Assembly: GCF_004336745.1 (NCBI RefSeq)
Contig: NZ_SJXD01000022.1
Span: forward strand, 558,001-622,000
Reading direction: 5' to 3'
From: Roseococcus sp. SYP-B2431
GTDB lineage: Bacteria > Pseudomonadota > Alphaproteobacteria > Acetobacterales > Acetobacteraceae
Length of the DNA: 64,000 bases
This document shows, one piece after another, positions 43,830 to 53,151 of this stretch (positions within the stretch are counted from its first letter, which is position 1; each line of letters opens with the position of its first letter). Position numbers and translations under genes: made by a program. The notes under the pieces were generated by a model that worked only from the letters and a program-made list of their open reading frames with translations, had not been told where the DNA came from and made no database searches.

Positions 43830-45185
43830 ATGGCCGCTCCCGCCCCCGCCGTCTTCGACAGCCCCGACCCCTCCTTCGGCGACCTGCTCGCCGCCCGCCC
43901 CGCTTTGGCCATGGATCCCCTGGCCGGGCTGATGATGGAGGAGGTGCCGCTGGCGCGCATCGCCGCCGCCGCCGGCACGCCGAGCTGGGTCTATTCCGCC
44001 GGCACGCTGCGCCGCCGGGCCCGCATGCTGAAACACGCCCTGGCCGAGGCCGGGCTCGACGCCTCCATCCACTACGCCACCAAGGCCAATCCATCGCTGG
44101 CCGTGGTGAACCTCCTCGCGCAAGAGGGCCTGGGCGCCGACGTGGTCAGCGAGGGCGAGCTGCGCGGCGCGCGGGCCGCCGGGGTGCCGGCCTCGGGCAT
44201 CGTCTTCTCCGGCGTCGGCAAGACCGAGCGCGAGATGCGGCTGGCCATCGCCGAGGACATCCTGCAGCTCAACATCGAATCCGCCGAGGAGGCGGAGATG
44301 CTGAGCGCCGTCGCCGCCTCGCTCGGCCGCCGCGCGCGCGTGGCGCTGCGGGTGAACCCGGACGTGGACGCCAGGACCCACGCCAAGATCACGACGGGCC
44401 TGACGGAGAACAAGTTCGGCGTGCCCATCGCCACGGCGCCGGAGCTCTATGCCCGGATCTGCGCGCTGCCGGGCCTCGATCCGGTGGGGCTCACCGTGCA
44501 TATCGGCAGCCAGATCGCCCAGGGCGTCGCCTCCTATCGGGCGGCCTACCAGCGCCTGGGCCAGCTGGTGCGCGAGCTGCGGGCGGCGGGCCATCCCGTC
44601 CAGCGCGTGGATTGCGGCGGCGGCCTCGGCATCCCCTACCGGGACGAGATCCCCGGCTCGCCGGCCGCCCTGGCCGGCGCCATCAAGGCGGGCCTGGGCG
44701 ACCTCGGCGTGAAGATCATGCTGGAGCCGGGCCGCTGGATCGCCGGCCCGGCCGGCGTGCTGCTGGCCCGCGTGATCGTCGAGAAGCATGCCGCCACCCG
44801 GCGCTTCGTGATCGTGGACGCCGCCATGAACGACCTGCTGCGCCCGGCCATGTACGAGGCCTGGCACGGCATCCTCCCGGTCTCGCCGGCGGCCTTCCAT
44901 GCGCCGCTTTCCCCGGCAGACGTGGTCGGACCTGTCTGCGAAAGCAGCGATACCTTCACCAAGGGCCGCGACCTGCCGGCCCTGCCGCCGGAATCCCTCG
45001 TGGCATTCCTGGACGCGGGAGCCTACGGTGCCTCCATGAGCAGCACCTACAATGCCCGGCCGCTGGCGGCCGAGGTCATGGTCGAGGGCGCCCGCTTCTC
45101 CGTGATCCGGGACCGCCAGTCCTACGACGCCCTGCTGGCCGGCCAGCGCCTCCCGGCCTGGGTTCAGGAGCCCACTCCGGGATGA
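43830..45185 (+). CDS. lysA: Diaminopimelate decarboxylase LysA
   Basis: PLP-dependent last enzyme of lysine synthesis, 451 residues from ATG 43830. Fold-type III barrel: IHYATKANPSLAVV has the PLP-binding lysine, HIGSQI and VDCGGGLGIPY are phosphate-binding segments, and VCESSDTFTKGRDLP plus LDAGAYGASMSSTYNARP form the C-terminal active-site contributions from the partner subunit. The first 30 residues (ending FGDLLAARPALAMDP) are longer than in most LysA proteins. The stop overlaps the start of the next gene. Confidence 0.95.
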   Translation: MAAPAPAVFDSPDPSFGDLLAARPALAMDPLAGLMMEEVPLARIAAAAGTPSWVYSAGTLRRRARMLKHALAEAGLDASIHYATKANPSLAVVNLLAQEGLGADVVSEGELRGARAAGVPASGIVFSGVGKTEREMRLAIAEDILQLNIESAEEAEMLSAVAASLGRRARVALRVNPDVDARTHAKITTGLTENKFGVPIATAPELYARICALPGLDPVGLTVHIGSQIAQGVASYRAAYQRLGQLVRELRAAGHPVQRVDCGGGLGIPYRDEIPGSPAALAGAIKAGLGDLGVKIMLEPGRWIAGPAGVLLARVIVEKHAATRRFVIVDAAMNDLLRPAMYEAWHGILPVSPAAFHAPLSPADVVGPVCESSDTFTKGRDLPALPPESLVAFLDAGAYGASMSSTYNARPLAAEVMVEGARFSVIRDRQSYDALLAGQRLPAWVQEPTPG

Positions 45186-47725
45186 CCGAGCCGAGCCTTC
45201 GCCGCAAGCGCGCCCTCGCCCGGGCCGTCCTGTGGTGGGAGGCCGCCTGGCCGGCCGCCTGGCCCGCCCTGGGCGTGGTCGGCGTCTTCGCCGTGCTCGC
45301 GCTGCTGGGGCTTCCGGCGCTGGTGCCGGGCTGGCTGCATCTCGTCGCGCTCCTGGTCTGGCTCGGAGCGCTCGGCTGGGCCGGCTGGCGCGGCTGGACG
45401 AGCTTCCGCCTGCCCGATGCCGCCGCGACCGACCGCCGGCTGGAGCGCGCGACCGGCCTCTCGCACCGGCCGCTGGCGACCTTGCAGGACCGGCCCGCCA
45501 CCGCCGACCCGGCGGGCCTCGCCCTCTGGTCCGCCCATCAGGCCCGGATGCGGCGGATGATCGGCCGGTTGCGCGTGGGATTCCCGCGCCCCGGCCTCGC
45601 GGCGCTGGATCCGCGGGCGCTGCGCGGCGGACTCCTGGTCGCCCTCGCCGCGACGCTGGTCATGGCCGGCGCCGATGCGCCCGCTTTGCTGGCCCGTGGC
45701 CTGACGCCCAGCTTCGCCGCCACCCCGCCCCCGGCCCCGCTGCGCTACGAGGCCTGGGTCACGCCGCCCAACTACACCGGCGCACCGCCCATCTTCCTGC
45801 CCGCCGGCGGCGGCACCGCGACCGTGCCGGCCGGCAGCCGGCTCCAGGTCGCCATCTCGGGCGGCGGCAGCTCCGCCGTGCCGGAGATCTCCGGCGCTCC
45901 CGGGCTCGCCTTCGAGGCGCTGGGCGGGGGCAGCCACACGGCCCAGGCCACGCTCTCGGCCGGAGCCCGCATCGCCATCCAGCGCGAGGGCCGCGAGCTG
46001 GTCGCCTGGAACCTCGCCGTCCAGGCCGACGCCCCGCCGATCGCGGCCTTCACCGAGGCGCCGGCCCGGGCGCAGCGCGGCCTCGCCATGCGCGTGCCCT
46101 GGCGCGCCGAGGACGACTGGGGCGTCGTCGCCCTTCGGGCCGAGTTCCGCCTCGCCGCCCGGCCGGACGCCGCGCCCGTCACGCTGGACATGACGCTGCC
46201 CTCCGCCGCGCCCCGGCAGGCGCGCGGACTGGCCCAGCCGGACCTGTCGGCGCATCCCTGGGCGGGGCTTGCCGTCGTGCTCCGGCTCGTCGCGCGCGAC
46301 GGCGCCGGGCAGGAAGGCACCTCGGAGGAGGCGCAGATCGAGCTGCCGGAGCGCAGCTTCAACCACCCCGTCGCCCGCGCCATGATCGAGGTGCGCAAGG
46401 GCCTCTCGCTGGATCCGGAAGCACGCCGTCCCGCCATGCGCGAGCTGGAGCGGCTGACCAACGAGCCCCAGGCCTTCGAGCATGATTCCGGCACGCTGCT
46501 CGCGCTCCGCACCACGCGCGGCCAGCTTCAGCGCGACCGGCGGCCCGAGGCCGTCGCCGAGGTGCAGGAGCTGCTCTGGGAAGCCGCCCTCGCCCTCGAG
46601 GAAGGCCGCGACAGCCGCACCGCCCGCGCGCTGGCCGAGGCGCAGCGCCAGCTCCGGGAGGCCCTGGACGAGGCCGAGCGCAACCCGCAGGACGAGCAGC
46701 AGCGCAGCGAGGTGGAACGCCGGATCGAGGAGCTCCGAGAGGCCATCCGACGGCACCTGGAGGCGATGGCCGAGCGCCTGCAGCGCGAGAATGCCGAGGC
46801 GCTGCCCTATGATCCGCAGCAGCGCATGCTCGATCAGCGCGACATGGACCGCCGCACCCGCCGCATGGAGGAGGCCGCGCGGCAGAACCGCATGGAGGAG
46901 GCCCGCCGCGAGCTGGCCGAGCTGGAGGAGATGCTGCGCGCCCTCCAGGAGGGCCGCGTGGCGCGCGGGGAGAGTCCGGAGCGCCAGCGCCAGCGGGAGC
47001 GCGGCCAGCAGCAGATGGGCGCCGTGCAGGACATGGTGCGCCGCCAGGGCGAAATGGTGGACCAGGGCCAGCGCCGCGCCGAGCAGTCGGAGCAGCGCGC
47101 GCAGCAGCAGCGGCGCCAGCAGCAGCAATCGCCCTGGAACCGCCCGCAGGCCGATCCCGGGCAGCAGCAGGCCGAGCGCGAGGCGCAGCAGGGCGCCCGC
47201 GACGATGCGCGCCGCCAGCGCGCGCTGCGCCGGGCCCTGGGCGAGCTCATGCAGCAGCAGGGCGACCTGACCGGCGAGGTCCCGGAGGCCCTGGGCCGCG
47301 CCGATCAGGCGATGCGCGAGGCGCAGGAGGCCCTTGGCAACGGCACCGATGCCCGGCCGCACCAGCAGGAGGCCATGCGCCGGCTCCAGGAGGGCGGCCG
47401 CCAGATGGCGCAGCAGATGCAGCGCCAGTTCGGCCAGGGCCAGGGCGAAGGGGAAGGCGAGGGCGACGAGGACGGCCCCGGCGACATGGAGATGGGCGGC
47501 GAGGGGGACGGGCAGCAGCAGCTCGGCGAGGGGCGCGACCCGCTCGGCCGCCGCGGCCGCGAGAATACGGGCAATGCCGACAACGGCAGCGACACCCGCG
47601 TGCCGGAGGAGGCGGAGCTGCTCCGCACCCGCCGCCTCCAGGAGGAGCTGCGCCGCCGCGGCGCCGAGCGCGAGCGGCCGTCGGAGGAGCTGGACTACAT
47701 CGACCGGCTGCTGCGCCGCTTCTGA
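45182..47725 (+). CDS. TIGR02302/DUF4175-family large membrane-anchored protein
   Basis: 847 residues. Two or three N-terminal membrane spans (residues about 20-70 and again near 150) are followed by a beta-rich extracytoplasmic region (YEAWVTPPNYTGAPPIFLPA, EDDWGVVALRAEFRLA), then a long Q/R/E-rich coiled region from about residue 430 (MERRIEELREAIRR-like heptads), a very Gln-rich stretch near 620-660, and a Gly/Glu/Asp-rich tail before EELDYIDRLLRRF. This layout matches the TIGR02302 proteins often found after lysA in alphaproteobacteria. Function unknown, presumably envelope-related. Coupled to lysA. Confidence 0.85.
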   Translation: MTEPSLRRKRALARAVLWWEAAWPAAWPALGVVGVFAVLALLGLPALVPGWLHLVALLVWLGALGWAGWRGWTSFRLPDAAATDRRLERATGLSHRPLATLQDRPATADPAGLALWSAHQARMRRMIGRLRVGFPRPGLAALDPRALRGGLLVALAATLVMAGADAPALLARGLTPSFAATPPPAPLRYEAWVTPPNYTGAPPIFLPAGGGTATVPAGSRLQVAISGGGSSAVPEISGAPGLAFEALGGGSHTAQATLSAGARIAIQREGRELVAWNLAVQADAPPIAAFTEAPARAQRGLAMRVPWRAEDDWGVVALRAEFRLAARPDAAPVTLDMTLPSAAPRQARGLAQPDLSAHPWAGLAVVLRLVARDGAGQEGTSEEAQIELPERSFNHPVARAMIEVRKGLSLDPEARRPAMRELERLTNEPQAFEHDSGTLLALRTTRGQLQRDRRPEAVAEVQELLWEAALALEEGRDSRTARALAEAQRQLREALDEAERNPQDEQQRSEVERRIEELREAIRRHLEAMAERLQRENAEALPYDPQQRMLDQRDMDRRTRRMEEAARQNRMEEARRELAELEEMLRALQEGRVARGESPERQRQRERGQQQMGAVQDMVRRQGEMVDQGQRRAEQSEQRAQQQRRQQQQSPWNRPQADPGQQQAEREAQQGARDDARRQRALRRALGELMQQQGDLTGEVPEALGRADQAMREAQEALGNGTDARPHQQEAMRRLQEGGRQMAQQMQRQFGQGQGEGEGEGDEDGPGDMEMGGEGDGQQQLGEGRDPLGRRGRENTGNADNGSDTRVPEEAELLRTRRLQEELRRRGAERERPSEELDYIDRLLRRF

Positions 47726-47752
47726 AGGGCCGGGGGGAGCCGCCCCCTGGGG

Positions 47753-48982
47753 TCAGCTCGACGCCATCTCCTGCGGCCGGCCCTGCCGCATCAGGAGAAA
47801 GCCCATGATCACGAGCTGCACCAGGTTCAGCGCGATACCCGCCCACCAGGCCGCGGCGTAGAAGCCGACGCGGTCGTAGATCGCGCCGGCCAGCCAGGCG
47901 CCGAAGGCCATGCCGCCCAGGCTCGCGAAGAACATCACGGGCACGCGCCAGCTCGCCTCGGCCGCCGGGAACAAGGAGCGCACCGCCATCACATAGGCGG
48001 GCACGATCCCGCCGAAGCCGAGGCCGTAGGCGGCCGAGACGAAGAAGAGCCCGGCCTCGTCCTGCGTCGCGAGGAAGCCCAGCATCCCAGCCACCTGCGC
48101 GATCGAGCCGAGGAACACCGTCCACAGGCCGCCGATCTTGTCCGAGAGCCAGCCCCAGAACTGCCGCGCCAGGAAGGCACTCAGCAACAGCACCGACAGC
48201 ATCGACGCCCCGCGCGCCGCGGAGATCCCGAGGTCGCCGCAGAAGGCCACCAGATGCGCCGCCGGCATGGCCATGGGCACGCAGCAGAGGAAGGAGCAGG
48301 CGGCGATCAGGAACATCGCCATGTTCGGCGCCATGCCGAGCACGCGGCCGCCGGCGAAGGCCCGGATCCCGCCCGGCCCGCCCTGCGCCAGGGGCGCCGG
48401 CTTCAGCACCAGCGCGGCGACGGTCAGGACGGCGCAGGCCGCCAGGAGGCCGTAGGCCTGCATGGTGCGCTGCCAGCCGATGGCCGCGATGGCGCGCTCG
48501 AAGAAGAAGGGCCAGATGAAGCCTGCGGCGTACTGGCCCGAGGAGACCAGCGCGAGCGCCGTGCCGCGCCGCCGGTCGAACCAGAGCGAGACATAGGCGA
48601 ACATCGGCGGAAACAGGGCACCGTTGCCGAAGATCCCGACGCCCAGCCCGATCCCCGCCAGCAGCGACCAGGACTGCCCCAGCGAGGCCAGGAACAGCCC
48701 GGCGCAGATCGCGATCCCGCCCATCATGGCCACGCGCCGCTGGCCGATCCGCGCCGCGAGCAGCCCGCAGACCACGCCGCCGATCCCGCTGCCCATATAG
48801 GCCACCGAGGTCGCCAGCGACGGCAGCGACCGGCCCTCGCCCAGCGTCTCCGCGATGGGCACCAGCCCCACCACGACGATGAGCGGCGCCCCCGCGGCCA
48901 TGGCGAGCATGGCCAGGGCAGCGATGGCGATGATCCAGGACTGGCGCGTCTCGACGCTGGCCGCGGCGGCGGCGTCCGGCAT
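47753..48982 (-). CDS. MFS transporter, oxalate/formate- or monocarboxylate-type
   Basis: 409 residues, 12 predicted spans. It starts MPDAAAAASVETRQSWIIAI. Family signs: span-1 region with APLIVVVGLVPIAETLGE, GLLAARIGQRRVAMMGG (loop 2-3 motif), GVGIFGNGALFPPMFAYVSLWFDRRRG characteristic of OFA/MCT-like members, and DKIGGLWTVFLGS in the second half. The ligand is probably a small carboxylate, but this is a family-level inference. 39 nt separate its start from the end of the HAD gene on the same strand. Confidence 0.85.
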   Translation of the reverse strand: MPDAAAAASVETRQSWIIAIAALAMLAMAAGAPLIVVVGLVPIAETLGEGRSLPSLATSVAYMGSGIGGVVCGLLAARIGQRRVAMMGGIAICAGLFLASLGQSWSLLAGIGLGVGIFGNGALFPPMFAYVSLWFDRRRGTALALVSSGQYAAGFIWPFFFERAIAAIGWQRTMQAYGLLAACAVLTVAALVLKPAPLAQGGPGGIRAFAGGRVLGMAPNMAMFLIAACSFLCCVPMAMPAAHLVAFCGDLGISAARGASMLSVLLLSAFLARQFWGWLSDKIGGLWTVFLGSIAQVAGMLGFLATQDEAGLFFVSAAYGLGFGGIVPAYVMAVRSLFPAAEASWRVPVMFFASLGGMAFGAWLAGAIYDRVGFYAAAWWAGIALNLVQLVIMGFLLMRQGRPQEMASS

Positions 48983-49021
48983 GTGATGGTTTCCCCCTGG
49001 ATCAGTCTCGGCGGAAGGCGG

Positions 49022-49660
49022 TCAGCCGTCCAGGCCCGCCAGGTGGGCGGCGAAGCGCGGCATGCCCTCGATATGCGGCACGCCGAGTCCGGGCACGATC
49101 CCCAGCACCCGGCAGCCCGCCGCCATGCCGGCCGCGGCGCCGGGGGCGCTGTCCTCCACCACCAGGCAGTCCTCGGGCCGGACGCCGCAGGCACGGGCCG
49201 CGGCGAGGTAGAGGTCCGGCGCCGGCTTGGGCAGCTCGACATCCTCGAAGCTGAAGATGCGGCCCTCGAAGTAGTGCGCGAAGCCGAGCACGCGCATCTT
49301 CACGGCCAGCTCGCCGCGCGAGGAGTTGGAACAGAGCGCCATGGGAAGGCCGGCCGCCCGCACGGCCTCCAACGCCGCCCCGGCGCCCGGGATCGGGCGA
49401 AGGCCGGTGGAAAGCGCCGCCTCGATGCGGCGGCCAAGCGCCCGGGACCAGCCGGCCGGCAGCCTTCCGATGCGGGCCTCGATCTTCGGCTCCATGTCGG
49501 GCAGCGCCAGACCGAGGAACTCGTGCTGCGCCTCATGCGGGGTCATGGGCCAGCCGAGGGCGGTCAGCTCCTCGGCGACGATGCCGTTGGCCACGCCCTC
49601 GCTATCGGCCAGCACGCCGTCGCAGTCGAAGAGGACGGCCCCGATGGCGGCGGTCCTCAT
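49022..49660 (-). CDS. HAD-superfamily phosphatase (beta-phosphoglucomutase/phosphoglycolate-phosphatase-like)
   Basis: 212 residues. Catalytic DxD motif VLFDCDGVLADSE near residue 12, a helical cap, motif II ALCSNSSRGELAVKM, motif III LPKPAPDLYLAAA, and motif IV CLVVEDSAPGAAAGMAAG. Sub-class IA with a cap like that of phosphoglycolate phosphatase. Substrate unknown. ATG 49660 overlaps the hemH stop (ATGA), placing it in the hemE-hemH transcription unit. Confidence 0.9.
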   Translation of the reverse strand: MRTAAIGAVLFDCDGVLADSEGVANGIVAEELTALGWPMTPHEAQHEFLGLALPDMEPKIEARIGRLPAGWSRALGRRIEAALSTGLRPIPGAGAALEAVRAAGLPMALCSNSSRGELAVKMRVLGFAHYFEGRIFSFEDVELPKPAPDLYLAAARACGVRPEDCLVVEDSAPGAAAGMAAGCRVLGIVPGLGVPHIEGMPRFAAHLAGLDG

Positions 49661-50739
49661 GCCGCCTTGGCGAGCAGGGCATTGGCCTTGGCATGGGGGC
49701 AGTCGCTGTGCTCGCGCGGGCATTGGCGGGCGCCGGCGAAGCTGCAGAGCGTGCGCGCCGAGTGCTGCGTCCGCCGCGTGAGATCGGCCAGCGCGGCGAT
49801 GAAGCCGGCATCGGCATTCTGGGCCGGCACGCGGAAATAGCCGGGAATCCCGTGCTGTTCGGCGACATGCCGATATTCCACATCCAGCTCCACCAGCGTC
49901 TCGGAATGCTCGGAGACGAAGGCGATGGGGCAGATCAGCACCGCCACCTTCTCCCCCGCGGCCCGCACGATCTCGGCCTCCGTCGAAGGTCCGATCCACT
50001 TCTGCGGCGTCACGCGCGACTGGTAGCAGACCACGTGGTCCAGCCCCGGCAAGTCCATGGCCGCGACCACGGCCGCCATGGTCCGCTCGACCTGCCATTG
50101 ATAGGGATCGCCCGCCTTGACGATCCGCTCCGGCAGGCCGTGCGCCGAGAAGAGCACGCGCAGCTTCACCTCCGCCGGCAGTTCCGCCCGCGCCTTCGCA
50201 TGGGCCTCCTCCACCAGCCGGGCCGTCGCCTGGGCGAAGCCGGCATCCGAATGGAAGCAGCAGAGGGTGGAGGTCGGCAGCGCGAGCCCGATGGCGGCGC
50301 TGGCCTCGTTCCAGGCGGTGACGGAGCTTCCCGTCGTGGTCGAGGAATATTGCGGATAGAGCGGGATCAGCAGGACTTCGTCCGCGCGCCAGTCCTTCAC
50401 CGCGCGGGCGGCCTCGTCCGAGAAGGGGTGCCAGTACCGCATGGCGACGAAGCAGCGGTACTCCGTGCCGGGTTCCCTCGCATTCAGCGCGGTTTCCAGG
50501 GCCCGGGCCTGCTCCTCCGTCAGCTCGCGCAGCGGCGACCTGCCGCCGATGATGGCGTAGTTCTCCTGCGCCGCCTTGACCCGCTTCCAGGCGATCAGCC
50601 GCCCGAGCCAGGGCCGCACGAAATCCGGCACCCGCAGGATCGCCGGATCGGTGAAGAGGTTGACCAGGAAGGGCCGCACCGCCTCGGGGGCATCGGGCCC
50701 GCCGAGGTTGAACAGCACCACCGCCACGCGCCGTGTCAT
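49657..50739 (-). CDS. hemH: Ferrochelatase HemH with C-terminal cysteine cluster
   Basis: Inserts Fe2+ into protoporphyrin IX to give haem, 360 residues from ATG 50739. Core: VVLFNLGGPDAPEAVRPFL at the start, PLYPQYSSTTTGSS, FSAHGLPERIVKAGDPY with the metal-binding His, CYQSRVTPQKWIGPST and CPIAFVSEHSETLVELD with the catalytic His/Glu pair. The C-terminus has three cysteines (Cys332, 340, 347: CX7CX6CP), a pattern that could bind a [2Fe-2S] cluster as in Caulobacter ferrochelatase. In an operon with hemE (upstream) and the HAD gene. Confidence 0.95.
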   Translation of the reverse strand: MTRRVAVVLFNLGGPDAPEAVRPFLVNLFTDPAILRVPDFVRPWLGRLIAWKRVKAAQENYAIIGGRSPLRELTEEQARALETALNAREPGTEYRCFVAMRYWHPFSDEAARAVKDWRADEVLLIPLYPQYSSTTTGSSVTAWNEASAAIGLALPTSTLCCFHSDAGFAQATARLVEEAHAKARAELPAEVKLRVLFSAHGLPERIVKAGDPYQWQVERTMAAVVAAMDLPGLDHVVCYQSRVTPQKWIGPSTEAEIVRAAGEKVAVLICPIAFVSEHSETLVELDVEYRHVAEQHGIPGYFRVPAQNADAGFIAALADLTRRTQHSARTLCSFAGARQCPREHSDCPHAKANALLAKAA

Positions 50740-50918
50740 CTGCAATTCCTGGTCATCCAGAGCATCATCCGATCAGACGGAATCGTTTGGTCGGATCAAG
50801 ATGCTCGCAAAAACAAATCGCTGGAGGCTTCGCAGTGAGCCCTTGCGAACGAAGAAGGCTCCAGCGGGACATACCCCCTCTCGCCTCGGTTTCAACCCAC
50901 CCCTGACCGGCCCATCGC

Positions 50919-51956
50919 TCAGGCGGCCCGCAGAAGCTTCATCAGCGCGGAAACGTGTTCGGGCGGCGTCGGCTGCTCCACGCCGTGGCCGAGATTGAAG
51001 ATGAAGGGCCGCCCCTTCATGGCCTGCAGGATGCCCTGGGCCTGGCGCTGGAGGGCCTCGCCGCCGGCCAGCAGGGCCTCCGGGTCCAGATTGCCCTGGA
51101 GGGCCGTGGCGGCCGGGATATGCGCCGCCGCCCAGGCCGGGTCCATCGCCGTGTCCATGGCCACCGCCTGCACGCCCGTCGCGGCCGCGTATTCGACCAG
51201 CATGGGCCCGGCCAGCCGGGGGAAGCCGATCACCGGGATATCCGGCCGCGCCGCCTTCAGCGCCGCCCGCAGCCGCTTCGTGGGGGCGATCACCCATTCG
51301 CGGAAGGCGCTCGGCGGCAACTGGCCGGCCCAGCTGTCGAAGATCATCAGCACCTCGGCGCCCGCCTCGGCCTGGGCCAGGAGATAGGCCAGGGTGGCCG
51401 CCTCGAGCTTCGCCATAAGCTCGCAGAAGAAGGCAGGGTCCTCGTGGACCAGCCGGCGGGCTTGCTTGAACTCGCCGCCGCCCTTGCCCTCGACCATGTA
51501 GCAGGCGACCGTCCACAGCCCGCCCGCGAAGCCGATGAGCGTGGTCCCGGGGTGCTCGGCCGCCAGCGCCGCGCGGACCCGCCGCACCGTCCCCATGATC
51601 GGTGCCGCCCTGGCCACGGCGCCCTCGACGTCCAGCGCCGCCAGCCCCGCGCGATCGCGGATCGGCGGCAGGCGCGGGCCTTCCCCTTCCGCGAAGGTCA
51701 GGCCCTGTCCCATCGCCCAGGGCACGATCAGGATGTCCGAGAAGAGGATCGCCGCATCCACGCCGTAGCGCCGGACCGGCTGCAGCGTGACCTCGGCCGC
51801 CAGCTCCGGGTTGAGGCAGAGCTGCATGAAGCTTCCGGCCTGGGCCCGCGTCGCGCGGTACTCGGGCAGATGCCGCCCTGCCTGGCGCATGAGCCAGGCG
51901 GGTGGCGGCCAGACGCTCTCCCCGGAGAGCACCTGCAGAACGGGTTTGGCTGACAT
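50919..51956 (-). CDS. hemE: Uroporphyrinogen decarboxylase HemE
   Basis: Decarboxylates the four acetates of uroporphyrinogen III to give coproporphyrinogen III, 345 residues. Signature: PPAWLMRQAGRHLPEYRATRAQAG with the two active-site arginines, ILFSDILIVPWAMGQGLTFAEGEGP with the catalytic Asp, and the C-terminal IFNLGHGVEQPTPPEHV. ATG 51956. The gene is read away from the noncoding region to its right, which is the oriC position in many alphaproteobacteria. Confidence 0.97.
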   Translation of the reverse strand: MSAKPVLQVLSGESVWPPPAWLMRQAGRHLPEYRATRAQAGSFMQLCLNPELAAEVTLQPVRRYGVDAAILFSDILIVPWAMGQGLTFAEGEGPRLPPIRDRAGLAALDVEGAVARAAPIMGTVRRVRAALAAEHPGTTLIGFAGGLWTVACYMVEGKGGGEFKQARRLVHEDPAFFCELMAKLEAATLAYLLAQAEAGAEVLMIFDSWAGQLPPSAFREWVIAPTKRLRAALKAARPDIPVIGFPRLAGPMLVEYAAATGVQAVAMDTAMDPAWAAAHIPAATALQGNLDPEALLAGGEALQRQAQGILQAMKGRPFIFNLGHGVEQPTPPEHVSALMKLLRAA

Positions 51957-52263
51957 GGCCGGGACCAAACCAGAGAAATAAGAAAAGAAGAAGAGTCTGT
52001 GGTGGTAGATAGGGCCTGTGGATAACGGGTAGGCAATTCGCCCCGGAACCATCCACAGGCTTGTCCCTGGGATTGACTCGACGGGAATCCCCCTGGCCGC
52101 CAGCCCGTCCCGCCGATGTCCCGAATCCCGGCCCTGGCCTTCCGGGATCATACAGGCCGGGGAAAGATGTTCCGGTTATCCCCGCTGACCCGGCCGGCAT
52201 TGCGGCGGGCCCCGATCCATCCCCATGATCCCCGGAACACAGGCAATTCATCCACAGGCCCCC
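51957..52263. other. Candidate chromosomal replication origin (oriC) between hemE and ppsR
   Basis: 307 bp with no gene, between divergent hemE and ppsR, the conserved oriC position of alphaproteobacteria such as Caulobacter. It holds a perfect DnaA box (52017-52025, minus orientation), TCATCCACA at 52248-52256 (one mismatch), weaker CCATCCACA at 52049-52057 and TTATCCCCG at 52176-52184, and a purine/A-rich tract at 51972-51995 that could unwind. CcrM-type GANTC sites occur at 51993-51997 and 52075-52079. The strings AGGCAATTC and CCCGGAAC are each repeated at the two ends. Functional origin activity is inferred. Confidence 0.75.
52017..52025 (-). other. Perfect DnaA box
   Basis: TGTGGATAA is the complement of the consensus DnaA box TTATCCACA. 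It lies 22 nt to the right of the A-rich tract in the hemE-ppsR gap, so its position suits an initiator-binding site flanking the unwinding element. Confidence 0.8.
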
Positions 52264-53151
52264 ATGGCGATCCGCCAAACCAACCTTCACCTGGTCTCCG
52301 ACAGCACCGGCGAGACGCTGAACAGCATCTCGCGCGCCGTCATCGCCCGTTTCGACAGTCCGGGCATCGTGCAGCACCGCTGGTTCCTGGTCCGCTCCCG
52401 GATGAACCTCGACCGCGTGATCGAGGGCATCGAGCAGGAGCCGGGGCCCGTCATCTTCACCCTGGTCGACCGCAGCCTGCGCCACACGCTGGAGGAGACC
52501 TGCTCGCGCCTCGGCATCTCCTGCCTTTCGGTGCTCGACGGCGTCACCGAGCTGCTCCAGGCCGAGATCGGCGCCCGGGCCATGGAGAAGCGCGCGGCCC
52601 AGCACGTCATGGACGCGGATTATTTCCGGCGGATCGACGCCATGCACTACGTGCTCAGCCACGACGACGGCCAGGGCACGGCCGGCATCGCCAATGCGGA
52701 CGTCGTCCTCGTCGGCGTCTCGCGCAGCAGCAAGACGCCCACCTGCTTCTATCTCGCCAACCGCGGCGTGAAGGCGGCCAATATCCCGCTCGTCCCGGGC
52801 GCGGCCCTGCCGCCCGAGCTCGAGAACCCGCCCTGCCCCGTGGTGGGCCTGACCATCGACGCCGTCGCCCTGCTCGACATCCGCCGCCATCGCCTCCGCA
52901 TCATCGGCGCCGACGGCATGCGCATGGGCGAGAGCGAATATGTGGACCCCGAGGCGGTGAAGAAGGAGATCCTTGCGGCCCGCCGCCTCTGCGCCGCCCG
53001 CGGCTGGCCCGTCATCGACGTCACGCGCCGCTCCATCGAGGAGACGGCGGCCACAGTGATGCAGCAGGTCGATCTCTGGCACGCCAAGCACGCCCGGCGG
53101 GCCGCGGCCCCGGAGGACCCGGCCGCCTCGATCCTGGGCACCAGGGCGTGA
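52264..53151 (+). CDS. ppsR: Pyruvate,phosphate dikinase/PEP synthase regulatory kinase-phosphorylase (PpsR, DUF299)
   Basis: 295 residues. ADP-dependent Ser/Thr kinase and Pi-dependent phosphorylase that inactivates and reactivates PEP synthase or PPDK. Features: [19 protein letters not shown], the P-loop [21 protein letters not shown] near residue 150, and [17 protein letters not shown]. The ATG at 52264 is the first codon after the oriC candidate. It is the orthologue of the gene called RP001 in Rickettsia and CC_0001 in Caulobacter, the classic right-hand neighbour of the origin. Coupled to maf. Confidence 0.93.
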   Translation: MAIRQTNLHLVSDSTGETLNSISRAVIARFDSPGIVQHRWFLVRSRMNLDRVIEGIEQEPGPVIFTLVDRSLRHTLEETCSRLGISCLSVLDGVTELLQAEIGARAMEKRAAQHVMDADYFRRIDAMHYVLSHDDGQGTAGIANADVVLVGVSRSSKTPTCFYLANRGVKAANIPLVPGAALPPELENPPCPVVGLTIDAVALLDIRRHRLRIIGADGMRMGESEYVDPEAVKKEILAARRLCAARGWPVIDVTRRSIEETAATVMQQVDLWHAKHARRAAAPEDPAASILGTRA

